Assembly (NCBI GenBank): GCA_022828595.1
Contig: JAKGHH010000005.1
Span: 25,742,193 to 25,806,192, forward strand
Length of the DNA: 64,000 nt
Reading direction: 5' to 3'
Source of the DNA: Nelumbo lutea
Lineage: Eukaryota > Streptophyta > Magnoliopsida > Proteales > Nelumbonaceae
Position numbers and translations under genes: made by a program. This document shows positions 33,100-45,800 of this stretch, piece after piece. Every line of letters starts with the position of its first letter. Within the stretch, counting starts at the first letter, position 1. Under the pieces are notes generated by a model, which was not told the origin of the DNA, did no database searches, and worked only from the letters and a program-made list of their open reading frames with translations.

Positions 33100-35260
33100 C
33101 TCCTATCAACATTGATTTTGATTTTTTTTAATTTTATTTTTATTCCTTGATATTACCCATCTCTTCCCCTCATCTTTTTTTTTTGTACTTTCTTTGAATA
33201 TAGAATTTCCTCCTCCCCCCCCTTTTTTTGTATTTTGGATTTTTTTCTCTTTCTTTTTTTTATCTTAGATTTTGGATTTCTCTTATTTTCTAGTATTTTA
33301 CTTTTTGTTCTTCCACTTTTTTTTTTGAATTTTAGATTTTTCATTTTATCATTCTTTTTGAATTTTATCTTATTTGGATTTTGTATTTTTCTCTCTTTTC
33401 AGTATTTTGTATTTTTTATATATATTTTTGGATTTTTCTTCTTTTTGTATTTTCTGTGGATTTTGAATTTTTTTCTCCTTTTTGTTTTTCTCTTTTGTGT
33501 TTTGTTTTTTGTTAACTTTTAATATCTTTTCATTTTTTTCAACTTTATATAATTTTTATTTTATTATTTTTTTTGATTTTTTATTCTATTATGATATTTC
33601 TTCATCTTTTTTTTTTTTATTTCATGTCAGTACTCTACATAGATGTACATTTTACCATCTACTTATCTATTATCAATTTTTGACTTGTGACTCCTTGATT
33701 GATCTAAGGTGATTTAATCTTTTGTTGTTTTTGTTTTTTTTTTTTAATATCTGGTTTTGACTTTTTAATTTTTTTTTGTTATTGATTTTTTTTTCTTCTT
33801 AGATCTTCAGTTCTCGTTTTTTTATTTATTTTTTTCTTGTATTTGTGTTGTAAGAAATATTCAAGATTTCTCTTATTTAAATGGTCATGTTTTCTTCTTG
33901 TTTTCTTTCTTATTCATTTTTTTCTTATTTCCTTTCCTTGTATGCCTTCATTTTTCTTTTTCTTTTTTTTTGTATTTCTATTTTTGCTGATTTTTTTTTA
34001 ATTTATTATTTGATCTTTCTTTTGTTTTTCCATATATTGGTAATATTTTATTTTGTTTTTCTAAAACATCACTTTATTTTTATATTTTTCAAAAATCCAT
34101 TTTCTTTATTTTTTGTTTTCTTTACTTTTTTTTTCTTTTAGATTTCACCTTTAATCTTTTTATGCTTTTCTTAATTTTTTAATTGAATTCTTTTAGGAAT
34201 AGTTTTTTATTTATTTTTTTCTTCTTTTTTCTCTTTTATGCCTTTTTTTTATTTTGATCATATTTCTATTTTTTTCTGATCTTTTGAATTCCTTATTTCA
34301 TTATTATCATGGTTTTTCCTATACTTGTATGTTCAATTTTTTTTGCTTTTTTATTAATTTACTTTTTTAACATTTTAATTTAGATTTCAAGAAGTTTGTT
34401 ATTTTACTCATTTTTTAACTTTTTTTTATATTATCACTTTTTCTACTTTTTTTCTTTTTCCTCCTTAAAAAAAATCTTGCCCTTTAATTTTTCTCTCTTT
34501 TGATTTTTCTTTTTTTTTTCTTTTTTTTTTGGGTTTATTATTCTACCCTTTCTTATTTTTATTTGATTTTTTTGAGAATTTTAATTATTTTGTATATTTT
34601 ATATTGGATTTTTCTTTCTCTCTTTTTCTTTATTTTCTATTTTTGTCTTTTGTTAATTTCTTTTGGATCTTTTTAATTTTTTTTATTATTTTTTGTGTGT
34701 TTATGCTTAACTAAACCTTACTACCCCTCTTTTATTTCAATCATTCTTTTACCATTTTTTTATTTTACTCTATTTTTCTCCTTTCTTTTTTTCTTTTTCT
34801 TTAAACTTGCCCTTTTATGCTTATTTGTTGTTATTTTTTCTCTTTTGTGTTTTATTTGTAATTTTATATTTTTTTACCTTTTTTATTTTTATTTTATTTT
34901 TTGGAGATTTTTATTGTTTTAAATAACTTAAGTTTTATTTATTTAAGTTTTATTTTTTTCTTTCTTTTTTCTTCTTCTTTTTCTTTTTCTTTTCTATTTT
35001 TTTTATTTTTTTGGATTTTTTAATTTTTAATTTTTATTTTCTTGTAGGTATATTTGTGCCTAACCTTCCTACTCTCTTTTGAATTCTTTTCTTTAATGAT
35101 TTTTTCTCTTTTTTCAACTTTTGATTTTATTATTTTTTTAGTGCTTTTATCTACATATATTTTATTTTATTGTTCTATTCCTATTTTATTTTGTTGGACT
35201 CTTACATTTTATCTATTTTTGTTTTCTGTTTATATTTTTATAAGGGTATTCAAGCAAACA
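33100..35260. repeat. 2.1-kb T-rich low-complexity leader
   Basis: The + strand is overwhelmingly T, with short ATTTT/CTTTT/GATTTT variations. On the element's own (minus) strand this is an A-rich leader between the 5' LTR and gag. Short Phe/Leu/Ile-rich frames on the + strand come from composition only. No higher-order unit length was evident by eye. Confidence 0.8.
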
Positions 35261-35696
35261 AACTAGGTGCTTGATATCCTAAATGACTAGGCTGACACGT
35301 GGGAGTATGCATGAGAGTAGGGTTGACACCTAGACTCAAAAGGCTCCAACAAGGTTGCCATCCTTCAAACCTCCACCCATCGGACAAATGGGCTTCTCAA
35401 GTTGGTGGCTGGTTGAGAACCATAACCGCGGCCAGTAAGTACTTAGATCCTGTGGCTTAAGCCTGGGACCTTCTCCCAATAGGATGATAGGATTCTAGAA
35501 TCTAATGCAGGGTAATGTTAAAAATTTGTGTAAGCAGATATAAAGCAATAAAGAGCTATCAAACAAACATAAAAATATAAGCGGACATTATTCTAATAGA
35601 TAAACATGCAATATATAAAAAAATGGCAATAAATCCAAATGGGCCCCATGTGGGCCCCACCTATGGTCCAAGAATTCCCTAGTAGAGTCAACAGTC

Positions 35697-38222
35697 TACG
35701 AGCATTGAAAAAATGGGCTCACTTGCTACTTGGGCAAGAAATGGAATTGTCACCCATCAATTTTAGGAACTAGAGGTGATGGGACCTCTAGGAATAATTT
35801 TCAAAAAGCATTTTTATTTGTTATAGTGACTCCAAAGCCCAAAGCACTAGCTAAACCAGTACGAGTAGGTCTTGGATGGGAGAGGGAAGGGGTTAGGCAC
35901 CCCTCTCCCGAGTCCAATAGGTGGGGCCCACATGGTGATCCCAAACAAACACAAATAAAGTATGCTATTAATTAAACAAAATAATAATAAACATAAGAAG
36001 CAAAATTAAACACTATAACTAACCTTATCATATATAACTCAACAGATCATAACAAAGAAAACAACCTCATGACATGAGCTCAAGAAGCAAGATTTAACTA
36101 ACTTTGATCAAATTCCTGATCGATATGTAGGGTGGAAGACAGAATGTTGCAAATTGAAGGGAATGGCTCTGGTATGACTAGGAAGATTTAAAATAGGGGA
36201 GATCTGACTTGGCTTCATCACTTTTTATTCACTGCCGAGCATAGGGACTCTTAGGGGTATGATATGAAAATCAGGGAGGACCCGATGAGCTCTCAGATGG
36301 GAAGTCTTCGGGAGACGCTTGGAATTCATTGCTGCAATCAATCTTGGTATGGTTTCGGCCTAAAGGAAATACTAGGACAATGGCCACTACTGCTGCTCTA
36401 TTTTTGTTGGGGAAGGTGTCCAATGGCCATTCAATGGCAAGAAGTGAGGGCGGAATGGGACGGAAAGAGAGGCAAAGGGAGAGGAAGATGGAGGATGGTT
36501 GGTAGAAGCTAAAAAACTACCGCCGCTACTAGAAGTTACAGCAGCGGTGGCTGTTTTAGTTGCGCCGCTCTGGTTCGCCGCTATCTAGAGGAAGATGTCA
36601 ATGAACAGAAGAAGAAGAGTAGAGGGTGAAGCTGGTGTGAAGTAGCCGCCGATCAACCGCTGTGTCGTGAGGTCAGGTAAAGAGAATAGTCGATCTGGTG
36701 GTGGGAGGAAAGTGAACTGCCGCCATTGCAATGAGTTGCAGTGGCATCAGTGAGAGAATGAGAGAGAAGGCGTAGGGGAGAGAAAAAGAACAAGAAGAAA
36801 AACAAAGAAGTAGAAAAAGAGAATGGGGGAGGAAGGTTAGAGATGGGGTGCCGCCGCCACTTTTTCTGTGTTCGAATGAAGGGGATGAGCTATAGTGCCT
36901 CTTGGAATTAGGTTAAATAAAGCTTTTATAACGGGCAGGGGTAATTTTAGAAAAAATTAGGGGTATTTTGGTAATTTTGAGAAAATAGGTCAAACCAGGT
37001 CTAAGAGGGTTAAATCGGGTTGAGGAAGGTCAAACCGGGGTTTTGGATGAGTGGCTAAGATTTTGGGTCAAGAATGGAGGGCTGAGATGGGTCTAACTGT
37101 AAATGGGGGTTCTGTGTGTGAGGGCTAGTAAGATTGGTTGAAAAATAATCTTTTTAGATGGAGAGGCAAATAGGGGTAGTTATGAATGAAATTTCATGGG
37201 GTGGGGTTTTTGGACATTCTGAGTCAATTGGTGGGGGTCATATTGGCCCAACTGGGCTTGGAGTAATTAGATCTAGAAAGGGTTTGATTCAGTTAATTTG
37301 GGGCTTCAAAATAGAATCTTTGTACGACGAAGGGGCAAACAAAGGCAGTTTTGGGTGAAATTTCATGGGATAAGATCTTTGGGTAATTTGAGGTGATTTT
37401 TAAGGTTAGATTAAGACAAATGGGCCCGGATCGGGCAGATTTGGAATCCGGTCAATCTTGAACCTTAAAATGGAATCTTTGTTTGATCGAGGGTAAATGA
37501 AGGTGTTTTGGGCTGGAATTTCATATGTAGGGGTTTTTTGGTATTCTGGGGTGATTGAAAAAATTTGATTGGTTTAGATGTGTTCAGGTCAAGTGGATAT
37601 GGGTTGCAGGTGCGAAAATGGTTGAAATGGAATCTTTATTTGATGGATGGGTGAACAAAAGAATATTTAGTTTAAATTTCATGGGTAAGTGTTTTGGGAT
37701 GTTTCGGGTCTGATGGTTGCGTCTGATCTAATGGTTGAGGTGTAAGTAAGGGTCGTTCGGGGTCATTGGATAGGTATTGGGTAGGTTTAACAGTGGATTT
37801 GAGGGTTCTCGAGGTGAAAATTGGGCTTTCTAGGTTTTTGGGTGTTTTGGAGTGGTTGGAAGGGTCTGATCGGGTGTTTGGGGTGAATTAGAGGCTCAGA
37901 AGGCGTATCGAGGAGAAATCGTGTGTTGACAGCTATGGATGGGTAAACGAAGGAATCTTGAGTTCAAATTTCATTGTAGGTGTTTTTAGATGTCCTGAAT
38001 CTGATGGTTGTGTCTGATCTAATGGTTGAGGTGTAAGTGAGGGTCAATCGGAGTCATCGGATAGGTATCGGGCAAGTTTAACAGTGGATCTGAGGGCTCT
38101 TGGGGTGAAATTTAGGTTTTCTGGGTTTTTGGGTGTTTCGGAGAGGTCGAAAGGGTCTGATCGGGTGTTTGGAGTGAATTGGAGGCTCAGGTGGTGGATC
38201 GATAAAAAATTGGGTGCTAACA
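35697..38222 (-). repeat. 5' LTR of the gag-only element, with terminal duplication
   Basis: This LTR is about 2.5 kb, longer than its partner. Its outermost about 290 bp is present twice in tandem (37640-37931 and 37932-38222). Both blocks contain ATGGATGGG, the ATGGTTGAGGTGTAAGT block and a G(T)TG(C/T)T(G/A)ACA end. Without the extra block it matches the 3' LTR. A TATAAAAG box lies on the minus strand at 36923-36930. CCCAT follows the outermost end. Confidence 0.78.
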
Positions 38223-38227
38223 CCCAT
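38223..38227. repeat. Target-site duplication CCCAT, right copy
   Basis: This is the partner of 25717-25721 and directly follows ...GCTAACA, the outer LTR end. Beyond it the GYP-B pol frame continues. Confidence 0.75.
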
Positions 38228-38835
38228 AGCCATGTCAAAATCTTCTAATGGTTCCTTCCCTATGCTATTTGAATCTTGCATATGCTTAGGTGGTGCGTGG
38301 ATTTCATCATAATACTCTATTGATTCTTTTGGTTGATCTTGGTGTAGGTGGGATTTCAGTTGTTTGTTTATAATTGCTTATTTTCAATGACAGTGGGTGT
38401 TGTATTTTGTACCTTCTGCTTTGTTGTGTTTTACTGCAATGAGTTATGCTCTGTTTGTGATGCGTACATCGCGATGTTATTGTATAGTGATTCCAGTAAT
38501 GTGTTTTTGACAAAATATTTCTCAGCAAAGGAACATGATGGTATTCATTAATGAAAAAATAATGAGATTACAATAGTTATTGAACTTGATGCGTATGCAA
38601 ACTAATTGTAAACCATACCTCTAGGATGGCTTTCTTCACAATGGGATGACTAACTTCTTCGTATTCTTCAACAACTATGTTGTAGCTTTTACTACTTTCT
38701 TCGGTCACCTTTACGCATCTGGATCACTTCTTCCGCTCTGTCGTTGTTAGGGGTTTGCTTGGCTGTTCTGGTAATTGCAGCACCTCGACTTTAGCATCCA
38801 GGTTTCTCCATCCTTGGCAATCTCAATATAGTAAA

Positions 38836-39378
38836 TCACGTCTTGTATGTGGCTTCTAATTTCTCGAACGGGATGCGATTAACCGGGATCTTGATGATTC
38901 TGCCTCTGTATTTGGCTTTGATACACCGGTGGTAAGTGGGTGGGACTAGTGTTAAGTCGTGTATCAGTTGGTGTCTGAGTAAGGAATGGTAGGAAGTTTT
39001 TCTAGACGCCACTTGGAATTCCTGTTCTATGGAGAAAGGATCGATTGACACCAGTAGCATGAGGGAACCCTCTATGACGGATGCATTGCCATTGAAGTCG
39101 GTGACTTCCATGGACAGGCCTTTGACGGTATTGTGGGGTATGCTCATCAGCTGCATGGTCTGGACAGAGATTATGCTCACGGAGCTTCCCTGGTCAACCA
39201 AGGACCAATGCATCTTGTAGCGCCCCATTTTAGTTGTTATGTTTAAGGGGTAGTTGTGGTGTGGGTCCGTCACGAGCATATCTTCCAGCGTGAACTCTAC
39301 CTTCAGCTTGTCCATGAGATGTGGTTCTAGGGGCTTCCTAAAAGCTTCTGTGAGTGCCCTGACAATGAGTCTTCGCAA
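38836..39378 (-). pseudogene. GYP-B protease-like region with altered active site
   Basis: A 180-codon open stretch reads like the protease and following linker of plant Ty3/gypsy pol: VTDPHHNYPLNITTKMGRY, the active-site position LVDQGSSVSIIS, a LSMEVTDFNGNASVIEG block and a linker ending NRIPFEKLEATYKT. The usual D-S/T-G triad reads D-Q-G. The residue after the catalytic Asp is therefore replaced and the enzyme would be expected to be inactive. Stops follow before RT. Confidence 0.7.
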
Positions 39379-39699
39379 TGTGTTGCTTTCTCCTTGTTTG
39401 CTAAAATGCTGTTGGAGTTCGGTGCTTTATTCGAACCGCTGGATTAACATGTCTCTGTCCCTAGTAGATGGCGCCCCGACCACATTGATGCTAACCCCCT
39501 ATGAATGTGCTAGTAGGGAATCAATTTCTATCTGGGCGAGCTTTCTCTTGACACAGTCATCTAGCTTGACTTTTTGTGCAAAAAGGCACCATAGGGTGAA
39601 GTAGTCCATGAGTCCAAAGATCATGATGCGATCTTCCACCATCTTGTTCATGATCACCTCACTTTTACTGTAGAGGGACGTTGGTGGTGGTGACTGGAG

Positions 39700-40846
39700 T
39701 GAGTTGTTTCGCTAGCTACTACTACAATAATATGACATTGGACTGGGTCCTCTTGCGCTATGAGGCTTGCAGTCTACCATGTAAGCTTCTAGCTTAGTGT
39801 AGGGAAGCCTTTGCATGGAGGTGGTTGATCTAAGGGTGTTCACCATTCGCGTTTTCCTCCCAATGCACTTCCAAAGTTGACTAAAGGTCTTGACTTCCAT
39901 ATTTTTTATGTCGATTTTGTAGGCGGGGGTGCATCCCTTACATTGCTCTACAAAACTTTTCTTTGTCACATGTTCCTCGAAGACCGAATGGGTCAGCTTC
40001 TGAAATCGCACGACATAGGCCAAGAGGTCCTTGCTGGCGCGCTGCTCCATGTTGCGAAGGTTGGCCATGGTCAGCCTCCACTCTGGGGTCAACCATTTAG
40101 ACAAAAATTTCTTTGTGAGCTTTGCCCATGAATTGATGCTTCCTGCTGCCATCAAGTTGATGAACAAGGAGTAAGTAAGTTCAGTTAGGGATTTGGAGAA
40201 TTCTTAGACCTTTAGGTCTCCATCAAGAGAGAATGTGCCTAGCGTGTCTTCAAACTTGTTGACATGTTCCTACGGGCTCCCTTTCTACCCATCATACCAG
40301 GGTCACTACTGCGGAGGGACGTAGTTGGCCGAGTAGAGCTTATACAAGATGTGGTTGGAGTATGGCTTTGGTAGGGCAAGGGTTGCCTGAGTTTTTTTCT
40401 AGCTCTCCTCTATTAGGCCTAATAAATATTCCCTAATTTCCAACCAACTAATGGGTGCATCAATCATTACCGGGTTGCATGATGTCACTTATGTTTGTTG
40501 AGTGGAAAAACACTGGGTTCTCTGGGCTATTTTGGGTATAGTTGGGTGGTTGCTTTCGAACAAGTGTCGCTTAGTTGAAGCCAAGGGATAGATGGGAGGG
40601 GTTGGTGCAAGAGGGTCCATAGGGTTGAAGGGAGGATGTTTAGGTGTTTTTGACCTCTGTAGTAGTAGCTGCAAGGTACTACTCATCTTCTCTTACAACT
40701 ACTCCATTCGGTTGAAGCGAGACTAGATGATGTAGACTTTGTGGGACAAGATGACGATGTCTACTTACTATGTCGTTTCTTAGTTGTCCTGGTCTTAAAG
40801 TTCTATGTTAGATTTCTCGGGGTTCTCAGGTTGCTCCCTTGGCATG
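39700..40846 (-). pseudogene. GYP-B gag (broken)
   Basis: A start is possible near 40846 (MPREQPENPEKSN, soon stopped). The conserved core is at 39712-40167: NSWAKLTKKFLSKWLTPEW, MEQRASKDLLAYVVRFQKL and KSFVEQCKG. These match the retrotrans_gag pattern of a hydrophobic SW..L...F core followed by ESL/DL..Y..RF. Several stops lie between 40170 and 40840. Confidence 0.65.
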
Positions 40847-40910
40847 GGGGTAAGATTGATTCTTCAGACAGTTATTCTTCGTGATCAAGGATGCAAACCA
40901 AATATTCTAA

Positions 40911-41529
40911 TGTAAGTGGAGTGGTACACGTGTGCTAAGTATGGTAGTCTCCCAGAAAGACAAAGAAAGACCGAGGGATGTTGAGTAGCACAAGTGAATA
41001 GGGGTCTCAGAATAGATAGAATCGTGTCTCGATCATGGTTTATTCCCCTTTTTATAGGGGAGACCTCAAGGCCCTAAAGGGAAGAAACCAGAAAGGGGTT
41101 TGATTCCTATTAGGAAAGGGGATCTCCGATTCGATGTTAGTTACCAGGATGATAGGGGTTCGCTACGTCACCTGAGATCTTCCTAGGACGAAGTTTCCTT
41201 TTGTTTGAGGATTCTAATGGTACATGTGTGCTACTTCCTCTCGCGTGTCTCTAGTGTCGACATGGCGCAAATGACGTCAGAGCTAATTTGACGTGTTTTA
41301 CTTAATTTGTTGGGTGTCTCGTCATGAGTGCCTTTGACTTGTTGTAATCTTGCAATGGTCCTTTAGTCCATCGCAGGTCCGCAATAGCTTTGAGCTCGTC
41401 ACAAACTTGTGATGGGTTATGGGCTGATCGCAGGCCCTCGGTGGCTTCTGTGTCATCATGGGCATTTCTGTCATTCTGGTTTGATGCCTTCATTGCAGTC
41501 ATAGATGTAGTGAAGCACATGTACTTACA
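40911..41529 (-). repeat. 5' LTR of GYP-B (family B)
   Basis: A 619-bp segment starting TGTAA and ending TTACA on the + strand. It is a diverged inverted copy of the lone LTR at 10745-11243. A TATAAAAA box lies on the minus strand at 41049-41056. Its outer edge abuts family X sequence at 41530. Confidence 0.75.
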
Positions 41530-42638
41530 AAAACAAAATTATAGGAATGCATAAAAGCACACAATTGACCAATCTGACCCACTACTTTTAATATTTTTTA
41601 TAATACAAAAATAACAATAATTAATTTAAGGTCGGGTTGTTTGTGAAACTAAAGAAACTTACCAATCAGGCCCAATTCAACCTAGGTTGGTCAGTTTTCT
41701 AATATTTTCGATTGGCTTTATTTCAACAATTTCCCAACCTGACTAGGTTGGATCAGTTTTGGTTTGGCCATTTGTAAACTGACCAAAATTGAACTAACAT
41801 GACCATAGATATATATTAATATTTTATACTTTAAATATATTTTTAATAGGGAAAAGTGAGAAAACTCACATATTCCTTAGTCTAAATTATTTTATATCAT
41901 AAATTTAATTTTTTATTTTTTTTAAATACCACTATAATTGTTCAAATTTTAATTTAAGTCATTTGAACAACTAACCAAACTAAAAATTGACCCAAACCGT
42001 TACAACCCAAATTGGCTAGTTTTCACTAATGGTTAGTCAGTTTTGGGTGACCAACTCCCCAACCTGACCGGGTTGATTTGGTTGGCCAAACAAATCAAAC
42101 CAAACCAAACCAACCAATGAACACTCCTAATTTCAACTAAATTAATATTCTAATCTCTAATAAACAATAATAGTTTAATCTCCAAAAATTATTGAAAATC
42201 TATACTAAAAATACATAATTATTGAAAATAAATTTATAATGAAAATACAATACAAAACTAATAGAAATACAATAGTCAAAAAATGCAATAAATACTAAAA
42301 ATATAATAAATTAGTCAAAAAATAGTGTAATCTCAAATAATAGTTAATCTCTAATAAATGTTAATCAATAAAAATACAACTAAAATACATGATTACAAAA
42401 AATAAATTTATAACAAATCTACAATAAATTCAATAAGTACTAACATAGTAGTATTTATTGAAATTTTTCTATTAAATACGTATCTCCAACAATTATTGAA
42501 ATTTTTTCGTTAAATGGCATAACAAAAGTACAATTATACATAATTACTGGAAATATGTTTATCACAAAAACAATAAATAATTATTGAAAATACAATAAAT
42601 ATTAATTTTAATATATATAAATATAAAATAAATATAGA
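41530..42638 (-). repeat. Family X copy C, part 1 (inverted)
   Basis: The reverse complement follows copy A (about 14.2-15.1 kb) through shared landmarks: ATTTATTGTATTTTCAATAA, GGGGAGTTGGTCACCC-like words, ATTAATATATATCTATGGTC, TTGGGAAATTGTTGAA and ATTGTTATTTTTGTATT. It is separated from its other half at 48042-49037 by the LINE. Confidence 0.7.
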
Positions 42639-42850
42639 TTTTTTAACCCCAAAATTTACTCCCGGTGGAGGGGAGGCCACCGAAGCTTTATTGATATGGG
42701 GACGTGAGGCCTTACCCCTCGCACTATACAAAGGGTACTCGGCTCATATAAACAACAATGAATTCTCAAAAAAGGAAGACCTAGACCATCTGTTGTAACC
42801 AATTTATGTACGTGTGAAGAAAGAGTTTCTATGCAATCATAAAAACTTCT

Positions 42851-45800
42851 CTAAGAAGTTAAGCAACCAAGCTTTGTAAGAGCATCCGTCGGTTGATCAG
42901 CTTCTCGATAAATATGAACACAAAAGAAATCCAATCTATCCCTAAGCTCCTGTACTTGAGTCAACCAAAACCAAAGCTTCCACGGGGCTATACAATCACC
43001 ATTGAGGATGCAAATCAAAATTTTGGAGTCTGATTCCACCATAATCTTATTTAAGTCAAGAGCAACCACAAGGTGTAAGCCATCCAGTAAGGCAATAGCT
43101 TCTGCAACTAAATTAGTGTTAGTGCCATAAGCGTTAGAGAAGGCACAAACAAATCCATTCTTTCCATCTCTGATAATACCCCCTCCACCATAGGGGCCCG
43201 GGTTTCCTCTAGAGATACCATCTACATTCAATTTCATGTAACCCTCCGGGACTGCCAATAAATGCACCACTTTTGATGTTCCTTCCCTTAGTTGGTTGGA
43301 TCCGCAACCCCAATCTCATGAAGCCACCGCACAATCACCCAAATTACCAACTTAGAGTATTTATATTTATCTTCCATTTTGCGCATGTTTCTCTCTTTCC
43401 AAATCTCCCACACTACAAAACAAGCAATCAGCCCTAACGCAACAGCCCATTGAGTTTTGGCCAAAGCTGCTAAAAACCAAGTGGAGAGAAGCTCCTTAAT
43501 ACTCTCATTTCCCCTGAATGGCAGCCCTAGCATTCTACTAAAGAAAAGCCACACTTTTTGAGCCAAGTAGCTATGCACCAACAAACACGTCTAGAGACTA
43601 AAGGCAGACCTAGCTCCTTTATATCAGCATCCACACCAATCTTCTCAGCCATAAGTTTCCAAACAAAGAAACTTATCTTGGTTGGCATTAAAGAATTGCA
43701 GACCACCTTGTACCAATTCACCATGGGATGAAAAGATCTATAGATAGACCAAGCCGATTTTACAAAGAAATCCCCCTTTGCCTCAGGAGCCAAATTAATT
43801 TATCTTGGTTGTTAGTAAGTTTCAACCCGAATCCTTGAATACTGCTAAGAACCTTCTCATCAAGAAAGCCACTGACCTGATCAAGGCGCCAGACTCCTGC
43901 ATCATAAACAACATCACAAACTCTCAACTACATATTTAGGCCTTCTAGCTGAATGGCTTTATCAATCAACGGACCATCCATAGTCCATTTATCATACCAG
44001 AAAATGATTTTTCCCTTTCCCACCATCCACCTCAAGAGGTGGACTAGATCACCTCTTAATTCCATGTTAACTCTCCAAGTACGAGAAGTGTAGCAAGGAG
44101 GAATGGTTGTGTAGAAATGACCATGCTTCAAAACCTTGGCTCTGAAGAAATCAGCCCATAAGGATTTTTGAAAGAGCACCCGCTACAAAGCTTTCAGCCT
44201 AAGAGCTTTTTGCACATCAAATAAGCTTTTAATTTGGAGGCCACCTTCAAAAAAAGGTCTCACAATTTTTCTCCAAGTGACCCAATGATGGTGATTAGTT
44301 GAGTTCGAATTAGACCAAAGGAAGCCTGCCATTAGCTATTCCAAACACCTTATAACCTTCTTTGGAGTAGCAACTGCCGACACCAAATATATAAGAATGC
44401 TATTTAAAACATGTCTAATTAAGACCAGCTTACCTCCTACAGATATCACTTTCCCTTTCCATCCCAAGATTTTTGCCATTACTTTCTACACTGCCCCATC
44501 AAAGGCTTTTGCTTTCACACGACCTTTACTAATTGGAATACCAAGATAAGTGAAGGGAAGTTGCCTATGCATGTAGCCAGTGGCCGATGTGATAATTTGG
44601 TTTCTATTGTGTGAAGCTTTTGCTACAATGAAAAAACAACTCTTTGCCTTGTTCACCAATTGACCCAAACACCTCTCGTACCTCCGGATTACAGTAATGA
44701 CTTTCTCTAAGACTTGCTTGGACCCCCTAGTAAAGATAATAGTGTCATCAGCATAGAGATTATAAGTGATAGCCGGACAATCCCTGTGAGTCACAAAAAC
44801 ACCTGTTGGGTGCTCTTCACCCAACTTAGATAAATTTCGGCTAAGGACCTCCTCTGCAATGATAAACAGGTAAGGCGAGAGGGGGTCCCCTTGCCACAAG
44901 CATCTGGTGGACTGAAAGTATGCTATGGTTCCTTCATTCCACAGAATAGAAAACCAGCAGTTATCAACTATTTTTCTCACTATCTCGATCCAAGCCTTAT
45001 TGAATCCGAACCATCTCAAGACAGTGAAGAGAAAGTCCCAATTCACCCGATCATAAGCTTTTGCCATATCTAGTTTAAGAACTACCAGTCTTTTAGTAAC
45101 AATCTTTGCAAGAATTTTGTAGCAAAAACTACCTAAGCTAATTGGACAAAATCTATGAAGCTTTCAAGAACCTTACTTTTAGGGATGAGAGTAATAAAGG
45201 AGGAAGTGTAGCTCACCGGAAGTTGGCCACCATTAAAAAAATATTGGACTGCCCTTACCACATCAGCTCCAACAATATCCCAACATGAGACAAAAAAGTG
45301 TCATGTGAAACCATTCGGACCTGGAGCATTGTCTCTATCCATGGCGTGAACCACCTCTTGAATCTTTGTCTCAAAAGGAATGGCCAATAAGAAATCATTG
45401 TCTCCCTGAGTTACCACACATGGAATAATCACTAGCAAATCATCATCACAAACTACCCCTTCCTCTGAAAGAACAATGCGAAAATAATTCAGTGCACCCT
45501 GTTTCATTTCCTCTAGTTTAGTGATCTCGTTTCCTATAGAATCTTTGATTTTACAAATTATACTTCTCACTCTATTTAGTTTAATAGAGAGATGAAAAAA
45601 CTTTGAGTTTCTACACCCTCTTTTAGCCACTTGGTTCTAGATTTCTGTCTCTAGAAAATTTCCTCCAATTTGTGAATTTCATGAAGTTTCTTCCTCTCCT
45701 CTCTGAGTTCAGTGAGACTAGCAGCCGAGTTTATCTGTAAGTGGTTCATTTCTACATGTTGAACATTGTCTTCTGCCTCCTTCATTGCCTGATGAACATT

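Larger units (their letters stand above)
25722..38222 (-). mobile_element. Gag-only LTR element (TR-GAG/LARD type), 12.5 kb
   Basis: Two long direct repeats (25722-27702 and 35697-38222) bound a 7.99-kb interior. On the minus strand the interior runs T-rich leader, gag-like region, tandem-repeat region, polypurine tract. No protease, RT, RNase H or integrase was found anywhere inside, so the element could only have moved with proteins supplied in trans. It is flanked by CCCAT and splits the pol gene of GYP-B. Large non-autonomous elements with LTRs and only a gag domain have been described in plants as TR-GAG; purely non-coding ones are called LARD. Gag here has stops, so this copy is itself decayed. 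Confidence 0.8.
38223..41529 (-). mobile_element. GYP-B, 5' segment (LTR, gag, protease, pol start)
   Basis: This is the 5' part of the element whose 3' part lies at 21990-25716. From high to low coordinates it has the 5' LTR, a short leader, decayed gag, a protease-like region and the pol region just upstream of RT, which is cut at the CCCAT site. The open minus-strand frame at 38228-38281 (PLEDFDMAMG) resumes in frame at 25716 on the far side of the insertion. That ties the two halves together. Confidence 0.82.

Noticed and set aside
33235..35266. A series of + strand Phe/Leu/Ile-rich open frames that look like membrane proteins
   Set aside because: They arise from T-rich low-complexity DNA in a retroelement leader. 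No start context, domain or consistent topology supports a gene.
35640..35696. Primer-binding site for the gag-only element
   Set aside because: No TGG-initiated tRNA-complementary stretch was found within a few bases of the 5' LTR inner edge. It may be decayed, or the boundary may be off by a few bases.
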